From the NCBI GenBank assembly GCA_964448115.1, contig CAYUVA010000025.1:1-60683 (forward strand): a DNA stretch of 60,683 bases, in the 5' to 3' direction. The notes beneath the pieces were generated by a model. That model was given only the letters and a program-made list of their open reading frames with translations. It was not told where the DNA came from and did no database searches. Below, in pieces: positions 22,884 to 32,618 of this stretch. The translations under genes were made by a program, and so were the position numbers. The stretch is from CAYUVA01 sp964448115 [NCBI: uncultured bacterium] (GTDB lineage: Bacteria; CAYUVA01). Each line of letters begins with the position of its first letter. Position 1 is the stretch's first letter.

Positions 22884-25514
22884 CTAGTCAATATTATCGG
22901 TTGAGGATTTGTTATTTCCCAGATTACCTACTGTAATAATCGTATAATCCACATCCTTGAGTTGCTGCATAGTTATAGCGGATACTTCATTAGCGCTCAC
23001 CCGGTCAATCCTCTGGAGAAGTTTTAACCAGAAATCGTATCCCAGCCCCAGTGTTTCCCAGGTTGCATAGGTGATTGCCAGGAAGCGGCTGTCATCCAGG
23101 TTTCTCTTTAGCTTGCCTATCAACCTCAGTCGGGCATCCTCAACCTCCTTCGAGGTTGGCGGCTCGGTAACCAATTTTTCCAGTTCCCCTAGGGTAAGCT
23201 GCCTTGCTTTCTGAAGGTTCTCCCCCCGACAACCTAAGAAAATATGGAAAATCCCGAAATCCTCATAAGTATGGTAGCGAGCAGCAATATGATAAGCGAG
23301 ACCATGGTCTTCACGGATGCTCCACAGCCTAGGTTTCTCAGCATTATTCAGGATCTCCACCAAAACCAGCATTGCAGGATATTGAGATGCCTTATAACCG
23401 AACGTCTTACAGCCTATGTGCAACCAGGCTAATTCTTTATCCTTGGGTATATCCATGTCCTTTGAACTGAACCGGGGTACCTGCAAAGTCCGGGTTGTTT
23501 TACCCCCTTGTTGTCCCTCTGGAAGCGCAGTCCAGATACGATGGATAGAATTGCTCATGGACTCTATGTCAAAATCGCCGACCACCGCAATAGCACTGCC
23601 AGATGCTTTGAAATAACTCTCATAGTGATTAGCAAGGTCTTGGGATGAAATGGTTTTAACCTGATCTTCATAACCGATTATCGGATTACCATAGGGACTA
23701 TTCGGCAGAAGGTTCTGGAAAAACAGGTCATTAGAGTGAAGATAGAGGTCATCTTTCCTGCCGATTAACTCAGAGATCAAAGCATCCTTTTCAATCTTAA
23801 CCTCATTTGTTGAGAAAGTCGGATCAAGCAACAGCTCTGACCAGAGGCTGAAAGCCTCATCAAAAGCATCGCTGGTGGCTTTCAAGGTGAAGCTCGAATT
23901 CTCTCTGGAGGTGTCCGAGTCGACCTGCACGCCAAGCGCATCGAATCTCTCAGCAACCTTTTGTGCAGAGAGCTTGTCTGTCTCGTTAAGCAGCATATTA
24001 TTTAAAAAGTTGCTCATGCCGGCTTTACCCGGTGGATCATCAACTGATCCGTACCTGGCAGCTAGTGCGCAACTTATGATCCCACAGCCTGGTTTAGGTT
24101 GGAGCACTATCCTTAAACCATTGGGGAGTACAAAATGCTTAAATCCTGAATTATCATCATTATTAGATCTGTTATTGTGGTGGTTTATTGAGGGATTCTC
24201 TTTGGGTATCACCTGGGTAAATATCGCTTTTTGGGGCAATAAACACTCATTTACTGCCTTTGTTATCTCTTCAGGGGTAACCGTTAGGATCATTTTCTCG
24301 TAATCCTTGTAAATATCGAGTGCGTCATACTGTGCAAAACCTGCTATTTCATCGCAGCGATCGTAGAACCTTTCCTTGCTGAAGGACCATCTTGCGATTG
24401 CTTTATTTTTTACTTTTTTTAGCTCCTTTAGTGATACTGGTTTGCTGGCCAATATCTCAAACTGCCTGTCAAGCTCCTTTTTAAGGACATTGAGATCGGT
24501 CGGCTCAACATCACCGCTGAGCACAAAGATGCTCGCATTACCGATTAAAGGATAGAAATCGACCTCAATATCAGGTACCAGTCGTAATTGTCTAACCAAA
24601 CGCTTGTATAGTCGGCTGCTCTCTCCATCAGCCATGATGATAGAGGCTAGTAGTAGTGGGAAATAGCTTGAGTCCCTCAGTCCGGGGCACCTGAAGCCAT
24701 AGCGGAAATAGGCTCTGTTAACCTCCATGGAAGCCTCTGCAAATAAGCACTTAGGTTGCTTTTCAACTGGCGGTATCTGGGGAACCTGGTTCTTCATGCT
24801 TGAGCCAACCGTCTCATAGAGCTGTCGCACCACCCCAATAACATCCTTTTCCTTTATGTCGCCGACTATGGTGAGGATCATATTTGAGGGCACATAATAG
24901 GTATAGAAGTATTCGAGTATCCTTTCTCTGCTTATCTTTGAGATTACCTCTTCGTAGCCTATAACCGGATGAGCATAAGGGTGTTGCCAAAAGGCGATCT
25001 CAAAGAAAAGCCGCTCGCAGACATCGGAAGGCTCATCATTGTACATGGAGATCTCCTCTAACACCACCTTGCGTTCCTTTTCCAGCTCATCAGGCGGGAA
25101 GGTACTATTCAGTATCATGTCAGCATGTATCTCAAGAGCCTCCTTCCAGAAGCTGGAGATTGCGAATAGCTCGAAGTGCGTGGCGCAGTTATGCGTGTAG
25201 GCGTTGAAGTAACCTCCACAACGCATGGCATCAGCGTTCAATTGATCAGCGGTTCGGTGGGTAGTTCCCTTGAAAAGCAGGTGCTCAATGAAATGCGATA
25301 CTCCAGCTACATCGTCTGACTCATTGCCGGAGCCTACAGATATGCTCATGTTGATAGCGACCAACTCAGCAGAGTGATCCGGCTGAATAAGAACCCTTAG
25401 TCCGTTTTGTAGTCTATATTCAACGATATCTCTAACCAATTGTTCAGCACTCGCCCTGAAAACCGATACCAGAATGCAGGTCATCAAGCAACCGCCAAGT
25501 AGCAGATTTTTCAT
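22884..25514 (-). CDS. Periplasmic M16 zinc peptidase, double-domain form
   Basis: The 876-residue protein carries a signal peptide (LLLGGCLMTCILVSVFRASA) and two M16 halves. The first half has the inverted zinc motif HFIEH, and the downstream Glu of the zinc site lies in ERKVVLEEISM. The second half repeats the fold (FVLPNGLRIVLQPKPG) but the zinc motif is replaced by NFLNN, so only the first half should be catalytic, as is common in fused M16 proteins. It would degrade peptides or process exported proteins in the periplasm. The start overlaps the preceding glycosyltransferase gene by four bases (ATGA), so it is co-translated with that gene. Confidence 0.92.
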   Translation of the reverse strand: MKNLLLGGCLMTCILVSVFRASAEQLVRDIVEYRLQNGLRVLIQPDHSAELVAINMSISVGSGNESDDVAGVSHFIEHLLFKGTTHRTADQLNADAMRCGGYFNAYTHNCATHFELFAISSFWKEALEIHADMILNSTFPPDELEKERKVVLEEISMYNDEPSDVCERLFFEIAFWQHPYAHPVIGYEEVISKISRERILEYFYTYYVPSNMILTIVGDIKEKDVIGVVRQLYETVGSSMKNQVPQIPPVEKQPKCLFAEASMEVNRAYFRYGFRCPGLRDSSYFPLLLASIIMADGESSRLYKRLVRQLRLVPDIEVDFYPLIGNASIFVLSGDVEPTDLNVLKKELDRQFEILASKPVSLKELKKVKNKAIARWSFSKERFYDRCDEIAGFAQYDALDIYKDYEKMILTVTPEEITKAVNECLLPQKAIFTQVIPKENPSINHHNNRSNNDDNSGFKHFVLPNGLRIVLQPKPGCGIISCALAARYGSVDDPPGKAGMSNFLNNMLLNETDKLSAQKVAERFDALGVQVDSDTSRENSSFTLKATSDAFDEAFSLWSELLLDPTFSTNEVKIEKDALISELIGRKDDLYLHSNDLFFQNLLPNSPYGNPIIGYEDQVKTISSQDLANHYESYFKASGSAIAVVGDFDIESMSNSIHRIWTALPEGQQGGKTTRTLQVPRFSSKDMDIPKDKELAWLHIGCKTFGYKASQYPAMLVLVEILNNAEKPRLWSIREDHGLAYHIAARYHTYEDFGIFHIFLGCRGENLQKARQLTLGELEKLVTEPPTSKEVEDARLRLIGKLKRNLDDSRFLAITYATWETLGLGYDFWLKLLQRIDRVSANEVSAITMQQLKDVDYTIITVGNLGNNKSSTDNID

Positions 25515-26401
25515 ATTACAATAATCCTTTTCTCAAGACTTCCCTTCCATTTTCCATAGATGAAAGCTGAATACCAGATCAAGTCATAAAGATGATCATA
25601 ATAAGAGGTTGCTGAAAAAAAACCTCCAATAAGCCCAAGTAATGCCCTGCGCACCGCCGAGTATGATTTCCAGTCGATCCAGATTCGTTTGTTATATGTC
25701 TTGTAAAGATGAATCGACATCAGCTCAGCGGTTCCATAACCATACTGGAAGCCCTGATTATAAAGCGCAGTAGTCGTGGTTCGGTGCTTGTGATAAACTA
25801 CCGCATCAGGGATATATTTCAAGGATAGACCGGCAGCCTGCAAGCGCCAGCAGAGATCCGCATCGCCCGAGATGGCTAAAGAATCGTCAAACAACCCGAC
25901 CTTGGAGAAAACATCTGCTTGGAAAGCTACATTGGCAGTTACGAAAAAAGGCTTTGAATAGGGCATATTCATGTACATGAACCTTTGTCTCAATATCCCT
26001 TTATTATCAATATACCTTTCCACTGGATTGGTGATATCATAAGGGAGGATCTCTCCTCCGCAGGCGGCGACTCCGTTATCTTCGAATCCGACAAGCAAAC
26101 TCTCAAGCCAGTCCGCACGCGGATAACAGTCAGAGTCCGTGAAGGCTACATATCGGTATCGATCATCCAACTGTAAGATGCCTGCATTCCTGGCTGCATA
26201 AGCTCCTTTTTTAGTCTCGATTATAACTCTGACCCCCATCCTAGCAGCGAGCAAAGCCGTGTCATCCTCTGAGTCATTATCTACCACAATGATATCTGCC
26301 GGCTTTAGCTCCAATGTTTGGGAAAGCAATCCCTCAATGGTGCCTTTTATTGTCTCCGAGGCATTATAAGCGGGAACAATAATTGCGACTCTATTTATCA
26401 T
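25511..26401 (-). CDS. Family 2 glycosyltransferase
   Basis: This GT-A fold enzyme of 296 residues transfers a sugar from a nucleotide donor. The nucleotide-binding start AIIVPAYNASETI, the acidic VDNDSEDDT, the metal-binding DSD in AFTDSDCYPRAD and the acceptor-side GDADLCWRL are all present. A hydrophobic or amphipathic C-terminal segment (ALLGLIGGFF) suggests membrane association. I take the ATG at 26401, two bases after the preceding stop; a TTG at 26407 would overlap it. With the preceding GT2 gene it forms a two-gene glycosyltransferase unit, probably for polysaccharide or surface glycan synthesis. Donor and product are unknown. Confidence 0.88.
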   Translation of the reverse strand: MINRVAIIVPAYNASETIKGTIEGLLSQTLELKPADIIVVDNDSEDDTALLAARMGVRVIIETKKGAYAARNAGILQLDDRYRYVAFTDSDCYPRADWLESLLVGFEDNGVAACGGEILPYDITNPVERYIDNKGILRQRFMYMNMPYSKPFFVTANVAFQADVFSKVGLFDDSLAISGDADLCWRLQAAGLSLKYIPDAVVYHKHRTTTTALYNQGFQYGYGTAELMSIHLYKTYNKRIWIDWKSYSAVRRALLGLIGGFFSATSYYDHLYDLIWYSAFIYGKWKGSLEKRIIVI

Positions 26402-26403
26402 GG

Positions 26404-27888
26404 TCAATGGGATCTCAATGTCGAGGTCTTCCTGGATCTGTTCTTAAATGCAAAGAAGATGCCGATCATTGCAACCGCCGGCAAGGCAATAGCAAGATCT
26501 AGAAGCACTCGAAATGGTTTGCAAAAGAGCAATAATGAAAGTCTCAGAATTCGCTTATTGGGTGTAAAATAAGCCGCCTTATTAGTATCTTTAATCTCCA
26601 AATAATGTCGAGGTCTTCCAAGTATCCCTAGGGTTCTATAGAACAGATGATCTCCTGCATCTGAAGAGCTGAGAGGAAGGATAAAAGCCTCGATGGCATC
26701 ATCTCTCATCGCCTTAGCTAGTTTAGTCAGCCTTGAATATTTTGAGCTACCGTAAATATCTGGATCTATAATCTCAACATCGGCTGGCAAATTATCAAGG
26801 TTCTCCCTCTCACTGCTGGTCATCAATACATGCACTGTACAATCGGAGCCAAGAGGACTCTTGTTCAGTATCTCGATCAGCCTATTAAAATCGTGTTCCG
26901 GGTAAGTAAAGGGGATATAAATTTTGCCAGAAAGAATGCCAAAAGAGATATCCTCGATATCTCCACTCAATCGTTTCTTATCGATGCCTCTTAATTTGGC
27001 AAATTCGATTATCGCTGCCTGGCAATCTGATAAAAAGATAATAAATGTTAGTATGAGCTGTACCAAAGAAGGTCTGATTGCTATATCGTGGTGGGCAGAC
27101 TTGATAAACTGGGAGAACATTATAACTAGAACCTTTTGTAGTCCACCGGCTCTGTTCTTCCAGGTGGCTTTAGCTGCGCCGGCATGGTATCTTCGGCTCA
27201 TGCTTATAAGTGTCCCCACTTTATCACTTCGCTGATGTAAGGCTATTGCGTTTGGATTGTAGGCAAGCCTGTATCCATAAGCCCGAATTCTGAAGGCGAT
27301 ATCTACATCCTCCGCATTAGTGGCAAACTGTGGATCGAAACCAGCGACCTTTTCTAGTATGCTCTTGCGGTATGCACTGGCTCCCCCGAATATGAATGGA
27401 ACATCATCTAACTGCTCTAAGCCCCATGTTTGCGCATCATAGTGCCAGGCTCTCCAGCGGTCTGCAATGGTTTTCAATTCCCCCTCCACGAGCCTCCCTC
27501 CTACACCGGCTATGCAAACGGCATCGAAACTCTCGACAAGATTCTCAATGTAGTCGTTCTTAGGATAGGCATCAGAATCGACAAAGACAATTATCTCACC
27601 TAAAGCAGACTCGATTATACTGTTTCGAGCGGCGGCGACTCCAAGATTTCGCTCATGCCGTATCAGCTTGATATCTTCGTTGTCCCCTGTATCAATGGTA
27701 ATCCTTGGCTTGGAGCCGTCATCGACTATTATTATCTGGGTCGGCGGATATGATTGCTCTGCAAGAGCCTCTAAGATCCTGCTGATATGCCTTTGACAGT
27801 TAAAGCAAGGGATTCCAACCGTAACCTGTATCCTGGTATCAATCATCGCAGCATGTTTTATTTTAGCTTTTATTACGCTCTTGTCCAT
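26404..27888 (-). CDS. Family 2 glycosyltransferase with extra C-terminal domain
   Basis: The ATG at 27888 (MDKSVIKAKI, 494 residues) is preferred; a TTG at 27921 would lengthen the protein by eleven residues. Residues from about 20 to 250 form a GT2 domain: VTVGIPCFNCQRHI, IIIVDDGS, the metal site in FVDSDAYPKND, and NAEDVDIAFRI. A long C-terminal region (about residues 310-460) has a second Rossmann-like look (CTVHVLMTSSER, EAFILPLSSSDAG, DHLFYRTLGILGRPRH) resembling ADP-heptose/GT9-type sequences in layout, though I cannot confirm that. One hydrophobic segment closes the protein (LLDLAIALPAVAMIGIFFAF). It starts the minus-strand run of six genes down to ribF. Confidence 0.85.
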   Translation of the reverse strand: MDKSVIKAKIKHAAMIDTRIQVTVGIPCFNCQRHISRILEALAEQSYPPTQIIIVDDGSKPRITIDTGDNEDIKLIRHERNLGVAAARNSIIESALGEIIVFVDSDAYPKNDYIENLVESFDAVCIAGVGGRLVEGELKTIADRWRAWHYDAQTWGLEQLDDVPFIFGGASAYRKSILEKVAGFDPQFATNAEDVDIAFRIRAYGYRLAYNPNAIALHQRSDKVGTLISMSRRYHAGAAKATWKNRAGGLQKVLVIMFSQFIKSAHHDIAIRPSLVQLILTFIIFLSDCQAAIIEFAKLRGIDKKRLSGDIEDISFGILSGKIYIPFTYPEHDFNRLIEILNKSPLGSDCTVHVLMTSSERENLDNLPADVEIIDPDIYGSSKYSRLTKLAKAMRDDAIEAFILPLSSSDAGDHLFYRTLGILGRPRHYLEIKDTNKAAYFTPNKRILRLSLLLFCKPFRVLLDLAIALPAVAMIGIFFAFKNRSRKTSTLRSH

Positions 27889-28043
27889 TTTTTTAATATT
27901 CAGAATTCCCTGCAAGGGCAAATCTCATAAAGGAAATTGCCTTTGATCAAGCCAGAGAGATTAGGTAGGGGCAGTTTGCCTTGTGCTGCCAATCTGATAT
28001 ACTTTCTCTGCTTGGACAAACATGTTGAAACAGAGGTTGACAA

Positions 28044-29174
28044 ATGGCTGATATCAAGAAACTAATCGATGTACTGTTCGACCACTCCCTGAAGATCAAA
28101 GAAGGCGAATGGCTGTTAATTGAGGGTACCGGTACCTGTGCGCTCCCCTTGATGGAAGAGTTGATGCATGAAGCCCACAAGCGCGGGGTGAGACCATTTT
28201 ATCGCATCAGCGATGGTCGTCTCAACGAGGTCTATATAAGAAGCGCTGATGAGGAGATGCTCAAGACCGATCAACAAGCCCAATTGACATTGATGGAAAA
28301 GATAGACTGTTGGATTGGCATTCGCGGTATCGAGAACATCTATGCGCTGAAGAATGTGGATGAAAAGAGCCTCCTGCTTTATAATCAGATGATCACCGAA
28401 CCGGTGCATCTTAATGTGAGGACAAAGAAACGCTGGGTGCTTCTCAATTATCCTTCTCCTTCGTTAGCTCAATCGACAAAAATGACTACTCGTGAGTATG
28501 AGGAGCTTTGGCTCAAGTCAAGCGCTCTCAATTATTCAAGGCTTAGAGAGCTTGCGGCGCCTTTAGAGGAGCTATTCGAGAAGACCGATCAGGTGCATAT
28601 AAAAAGTAGCCGCATGGACTTCAAGCTTAGCATTAGCGGAATGCCTTATGAGCTTTGCGTGGGTGAGAAGAATATCCCTGATGGCGAGATTTTTACTGCT
28701 CCCGTGCTTGATACTCCAAGCGGCGAGTACTTCTGCCAGGCGACCAATTTCCACTCCGGAAATGAATGGTCTGGGATCCGCTTCAAGTTCGAGAAGGGCA
28801 AGGTGGTGGAGATCGACTGCGAGACCGGCAATGTAAACAAGCTAAGAAGGCTTATCTTCGACACGCCAGGCGCACAATACATCGGCGAGTTCGCCCTCGG
28901 TTTCAATCCATATATTCGCAATCCCTCAGCGGACGGGCTTTTCACCGAAAAGGTCGCCGGCTCATTCCATACGGCATTGGGCAACAGCTACGAAGACTGC
29001 GGAAATGGCAACAAATCACCCATTCACTGGGATATAGTAAATATTCTGACTCCAGAGTTCGGCGGAGGGGAGATATACTTCGATGGAGTCCTCATCCAAA
29101 AAGATGGTAAGTTTGTCCTCCCTGAACTTGAGGTATTGAACCCTGATAAGCTAGTTGTCGAGCTTGAGAAATAA
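28044..29174 (+). CDS. M29 family aminopeptidase
   Basis: M29 enzymes are cytoplasmic metallo-aminopeptidases (aminopeptidase T, AmpS, PepS) that remove N-terminal residues from peptides using two metal ions. The 376-residue protein has the expected length and the conserved metal ligands: Glu in NIPDGEIFTAP, Glu in YIGEFALGFNP, His in GSFHTALGNSY, and His and Asp in SPIHWDIV. The start ATG is preceded by AGAGGT. It is divergent from the glycosyltransferase run and 35 bases ahead of dnaX. Confidence 0.92.
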   Translation: MADIKKLIDVLFDHSLKIKEGEWLLIEGTGTCALPLMEELMHEAHKRGVRPFYRISDGRLNEVYIRSADEEMLKTDQQAQLTLMEKIDCWIGIRGIENIYALKNVDEKSLLLYNQMITEPVHLNVRTKKRWVLLNYPSPSLAQSTKMTTREYEELWLKSSALNYSRLRELAAPLEELFEKTDQVHIKSSRMDFKLSISGMPYELCVGEKNIPDGEIFTAPVLDTPSGEYFCQATNFHSGNEWSGIRFKFEKGKVVEIDCETGNVNKLRRLIFDTPGAQYIGEFALGFNPYIRNPSADGLFTEKVAGSFHTALGNSYEDCGNGNKSPIHWDIVNILTPEFGGGEIYFDGVLIQKDGKFVLPELEVLNPDKLVVELEK

Positions 29175-29209
29175 GCTAATCCCTTAATATAAAAGAATAT
29201 TTTTAATCG

Positions 29210-30979
29210 ATGAGCTACCAGGTCATAGCCAGAAAGTATCGCCCCCAGACCTTTGAGGAGGTCATCGGGCAAGAGCATGTAACCCGAACCCTTCTGAACT
29301 CGATAAAGCATGACCGTATTGCTCACGCTTTCTTATTTTCTGGACCTCGTGGCTGCGGGAAGACGACCGTGGCTCGCATCTTGGCAAAATCCCTGACTTG
29401 CGAGACCGGCATAGTTCCAGTTCCATGCAACAAGTGCAAGGCTTGTCTGTCAATTATAAATTCCAGCTCATTGGATGTGCTTGAGATAGATGGTGCCTCG
29501 CATCGAGGGATAGATGAGATCCGCGACCTCCAGGAGAACGCTCGCTATGCACCGGCTGTGCTAAGGTTCAAGATCTTTATCATCGATGAGGTGCACATGT
29601 TAACCAGGGAGGCTTTCAATGCCCTATTGAAGCTGGTCGAGGAGCCGCCAAGATACCTCAAGTTCATGCTAGCCACCACCGAGCCGCACAAGGTGCCGGT
29701 AACTATACTATCCAGGTGCCAACGCTACGATTTTCACCTGGTTAGCATCAATGAAATACTGGGTCTGCTAAAAAAGATAGCGGCAGCCGAAAAAGTGCAC
29801 ATCTCTGAAAAGAGCTTGCGCTTGATCGCCAGACTCGCTGAGGGAAGCGTGCGGGATGCCGAATCACTGCTCGAACAAGTGATCTCCTTCTGCGGAGACC
29901 AGGTCAATGACCAGGATGTTAACCTGATCGCTAATCGTATCAGCTTCGAGGTGATCAAGAAGATCGCCCAGGAGATCATCAAAGGCGAGGTGCCGAACCT
30001 GCTTTTAGATTACAACCAACTCATGGACGCAGGCGCTGATCCCTATAATCTTGGCAAGGAGCTAAGTGAGCTTTTTAGAGATATTATGGTCTTGAAAGAG
30101 GTCGGCGAATCCGAGGAGATCTATACATACTCGGCATCGCAGTTAAAGGAACTGATGGAATTATCCAAAGGTGTTGATAAGCGAACAGCTTTGCAGCAGT
30201 TTCATATCATATCCGAGATAGCCGAGGAGCTGAAAAGGTCATCATTCCCCCGCATATTGCTTGAGGTAACCCTGGTCAAAGCTGCTGAGGTTGTAAGGTT
30301 GGTGCCTATAGAATCTTTAATAAAAACCGTTTCCAAAGGTGAACCTTTACATATAGGAAATCAAATAGAAATAACAAGAAGCAGCCAAAGTTCTGCAACT
30401 AGGAACAATCCGTCCCCCTTGGCAGCATCGGATCAAGCAAAGGAAAAACGACCGAAAAAACAGGTAGAGAAGCAAAGAACTAATGATACACTACAGGTCA
30501 GCGACCAAGAGAAGGAAGCCTTTGAGTCTGGGAGCCTGGAGGGGAAATGGATCATCTTGAATGATGTGTTAAAAAGGGTTGCACCAGACTTGAAGGCATC
30601 TTTAGCTTATGCCATACCAGTCAGGATGGAAGGCAATAGTCTAATCATGGGATTCAAGGAAAGCGATCAGGATAGGATCGCAGCGCGGCTTGTAAAGAAT
30701 GAGAAGAGCCAGGATATGATACTGAAGTCATTGCAAGCGATTACCGGCGATGATTGGAAACTAGAGTTTAAGACACTACCGAATGATTACACTGCCTTAT
30801 CAGCTCACGAGCGTAGCGATGCGCAGCTTGAAGCCAAGATTAAAAGCCTAATGAGAGTTGCAGAGGAAAATCCAGTAGTTATAGAGCTTAAAAGGCGATT
30901 TGATAGCAAGATCCTCAAGGTCAAGCCGCTGCTTGAAGCTGCTGAGCAAAGTTACGAACCTCCAGAAAATGGGGATTGA
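29210..30979 (+). CDS. dnaX: DNA polymerase III subunit gamma/tau
   Basis: DnaX is the ATPase of the clamp loader that opens the sliding clamp at the replication fork. The 589-residue protein shows Walker A (GPRGCGKTTVARILAKSL), the four-Cys zinc module (CETGIVPVPCNKCKAC), Walker B (IIDEVHMLT) and the sensor 1 region (LATTEPHKVPVTILSRCQRY). A Lys/Glu-rich linker (about residues 390-440) leads to a tau-like C-terminal domain. No Shine-Dalgarno sequence is evident before the ATG. I looked for a frameshift signal that would make gamma: an A6 run near 30462 is not in the right phase for the known A-AAA-AAG site, so I do not call one. The usual partners ybaB and recR are not downstream. Confidence 0.94.
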   Translation: MSYQVIARKYRPQTFEEVIGQEHVTRTLLNSIKHDRIAHAFLFSGPRGCGKTTVARILAKSLTCETGIVPVPCNKCKACLSIINSSSLDVLEIDGASHRGIDEIRDLQENARYAPAVLRFKIFIIDEVHMLTREAFNALLKLVEEPPRYLKFMLATTEPHKVPVTILSRCQRYDFHLVSINEILGLLKKIAAAEKVHISEKSLRLIARLAEGSVRDAESLLEQVISFCGDQVNDQDVNLIANRISFEVIKKIAQEIIKGEVPNLLLDYNQLMDAGADPYNLGKELSELFRDIMVLKEVGESEEIYTYSASQLKELMELSKGVDKRTALQQFHIISEIAEELKRSSFPRILLEVTLVKAAEVVRLVPIESLIKTVSKGEPLHIGNQIEITRSSQSSATRNNPSPLAASDQAKEKRPKKQVEKQRTNDTLQVSDQEKEAFESGSLEGKWIILNDVLKRVAPDLKASLAYAIPVRMEGNSLIMGFKESDQDRIAARLVKNEKSQDMILKSLQAITGDDWKLEFKTLPNDYTALSAHERSDAQLEAKIKSLMRVAEENPVVIELKRRFDSKILKVKPLLEAAEQSYEPPENGD

Positions 30980-30989
30980 TGGACTGACT

Positions 30990-31009
30990 AGCAGAGATTT
31001 GGATCTGCT
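30990..31009 (+). terminator. Weak hairpin after dnaX
   Basis: AGCAGA (30990-30995) pairs with TCTGCT (31004-31009), followed by a short pyrimidine run (TTCTGCC). The stem is only six pairs, so this is a low-confidence terminator. Confidence 0.3.
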
Positions 31010-31084
31010 TTCTGCCAATTAACTCCCAAGTAATTCGATGAATGAATCATTGCCTTTATATGTTGGTTTTAAATGGGTTGTTCC

Positions 31085-31112
31085 TTGAAAATCGTAATGC
31101 CTGGAATATAAT
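31085..31112 (+). promoter_or_regulatory. Promoter of the citrate synthase-like / isocitrate dehydrogenase pair
   Basis: TTGAAA (31085-31090), a 16-base spacer and a perfect TATAAT (31107-31112) predict a start near 31119, about 51 bases before the gene. Confidence 0.65.
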
Positions 31113-31169
31113 CTACTGCGATGTTGATGATTTTATATGAAAACTTAAGAAAAAAAATGGAGCTGATGG

Positions 31170-32618
31170 ATGATTAAGCTGCAAACTAGGATAACCAAAA
31201 CAGAACCTGGCGTACTAATTACCAGGGGCGTGAATCAAGCTGAGTTGATAAAATATGTGCCTTTTATCGATGCAGTCTATCTTTTGCTCAAGGGTGAATT
31301 CCCTGATGCCCCCACCTCCAGAGCGCTAAATGCCATTTCTTTTGCTATGGCATATACTAGTTTGACACCATCCTATGATGAAGAGGAGGAATATGAAGTC
31401 GAAGAAATGGAAGAAGATTTCGATGATATGGAAGAAGATGATACAGAATTTGAACTAAGCGGCGATTCTTTAATCAGCTTCTTAGAAGACTATCCACGCG
31501 ACACTTTCCTGCCGATGATAACAATGGCTGGAGTAGAGCAGTTAATTACAGAAAAGGCGAAATTAAAAAGAACAACAATACTAAAAAAGATACCTGATGC
31601 TGCCTTTGAATATATCCAAATTATGGATAAAATGCCAGAAATAAGGCAGTGCTTATTGGATGATAAGATAGTGATGGAAGATCCTAAAAAAATAAGTGAA
31701 ACACAAAAAAAATTACAAGGTATATTGAATAATTTACAAATATTCAGTGATTGTTTTTATGTTCTGGGCTTTGAACCATTAGAAGCTGCTTGCTTCGTAT
31801 CTATTGTAAATATGCCCGCTCAAATTAGTCGTTTTATTGATTCTTTACCTGTCGCAGATCCCAAAAAGGTCTATGAGCCAAACTCTTATAGCGAATTGCT
31901 ATGCCAATTCATAACCGGTGAGGAACCTTTCTCACCTGGAGATACAAGAATGCTCGAAGCGTTAGTGGTTGCTTGTTTAGACCATGGAAAGACCGCTCCC
32001 TCTGTTGTAGCAGCCATGAACGCAGCCAGCGTAAGAGCAAAGGAACCAGACTGCCTTAATCAAGGACTTCGATGTATTACCCAATTACATGGGGGAGCGG
32101 GTCAAAGCACAGCTATAATGCTGCAAGAGATCATGGAGCAAATTAAGGTTGAGGATGATGCAACCAAGATCACAGATGAACAACTATCAAAGGCTGCTAC
32201 TGAGTATATCAAATCAAGCAAGAAAAGGCTGCCCGGCTGGGGACATAGACTGCATAAAAAAGGCGATCCTCGAGCAAAGGCGCTCTTTGAGCTTGCGGAT
32301 AGCCTATCGATACCTGATAATAATAGGAGATTGGCAAAGATTATTACCCAAGTATTTAAACAAGAAAAGGGCAAAGAGCTTCCATTGAATGTCGATGGCG
32401 CAATAGGTGCAATCGTAAGTGACCTGGAGCTTGAACCTTATGTGGCTTTTGCTGTTTTTACAGTAGGCAGACTAGCGGGTATATCAGCACATATGCTCGA
32501 GGAGTTAACCTATCCCCCTATGCGAAGTATAATAGCTGAGTATGAGTATGTGGGAGCGGAACAAGTTGAGATTCCCAAGAGATACTTAAAAAATAAGGAG
32601 TTAAACAAGGATGGCTGA
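31170..32618 (+). CDS. Citrate synthase / citryl-CoA lyase family protein with acidic insertion
   Basis: The C-terminal half carries the citrate synthase superfamily active site: His in LDHGKTAPSVV, LHGG in TQLHGGAGQST, His in GWGHRLHKKGDPRAKAL, and Asp in LPLNVDGAIGAI. The wording of these motifs (LDHG-x-T-x-PS, GHR-x-HKKGDPRA, LP-x-NVDGAIGA) seems to me closer to citryl-CoA lyase-type members than to ordinary GltA. After about 65 N-terminal residues the protein has a non-standard segment of some 140 residues, including a highly acidic run at about 70-97 (DEEEEYEVEEMEEDFDDMEE). Its end overlaps the isocitrate dehydrogenase-like gene by eight bases, so the product likely enters the citrate-to-2-oxoglutarate branch. 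Direction of reaction is open. Confidence 0.82.
   Translation: MIKLQTRITKTEPGVLITRGVNQAELIKYVPFIDAVYLLLKGEFPDAPTSRALNAISFAMAYTSLTPSYDEEEEYEVEEMEEDFDDMEEDDTEFELSGDSLISFLEDYPRDTFLPMITMAGVEQLITEKAKLKRTTILKKIPDAAFEYIQIMDKMPEIRQCLLDDKIVMEDPKKISETQKKLQGILNNLQIFSDCFYVLGFEPLEAACFVSIVNMPAQISRFIDSLPVADPKKVYEPNSYSELLCQFITGEEPFSPGDTRMLEALVVACLDHGKTAPSVVAAMNAASVRAKEPDCLNQGLRCITQLHGGAGQSTAIMLQEIMEQIKVEDDATKITDEQLSKAATEYIKSSKKRLPGWGHRLHKKGDPRAKALFELADSLSIPDNNRRLAKIITQVFKQEKGKELPLNVDGAIGAIVSDLELEPYVAFAVFTVGRLAGISAHMLEELTYPPMRSIIAEYEYVGAEQVEIPKRYLKNKELNKDG

Noticed and set aside
30440-30480. Programmed frameshift in dnaX at an A-run
   Set aside because: The six A's are not in the reading phase of the known slippery heptamer, and no strong following hairpin was seen.
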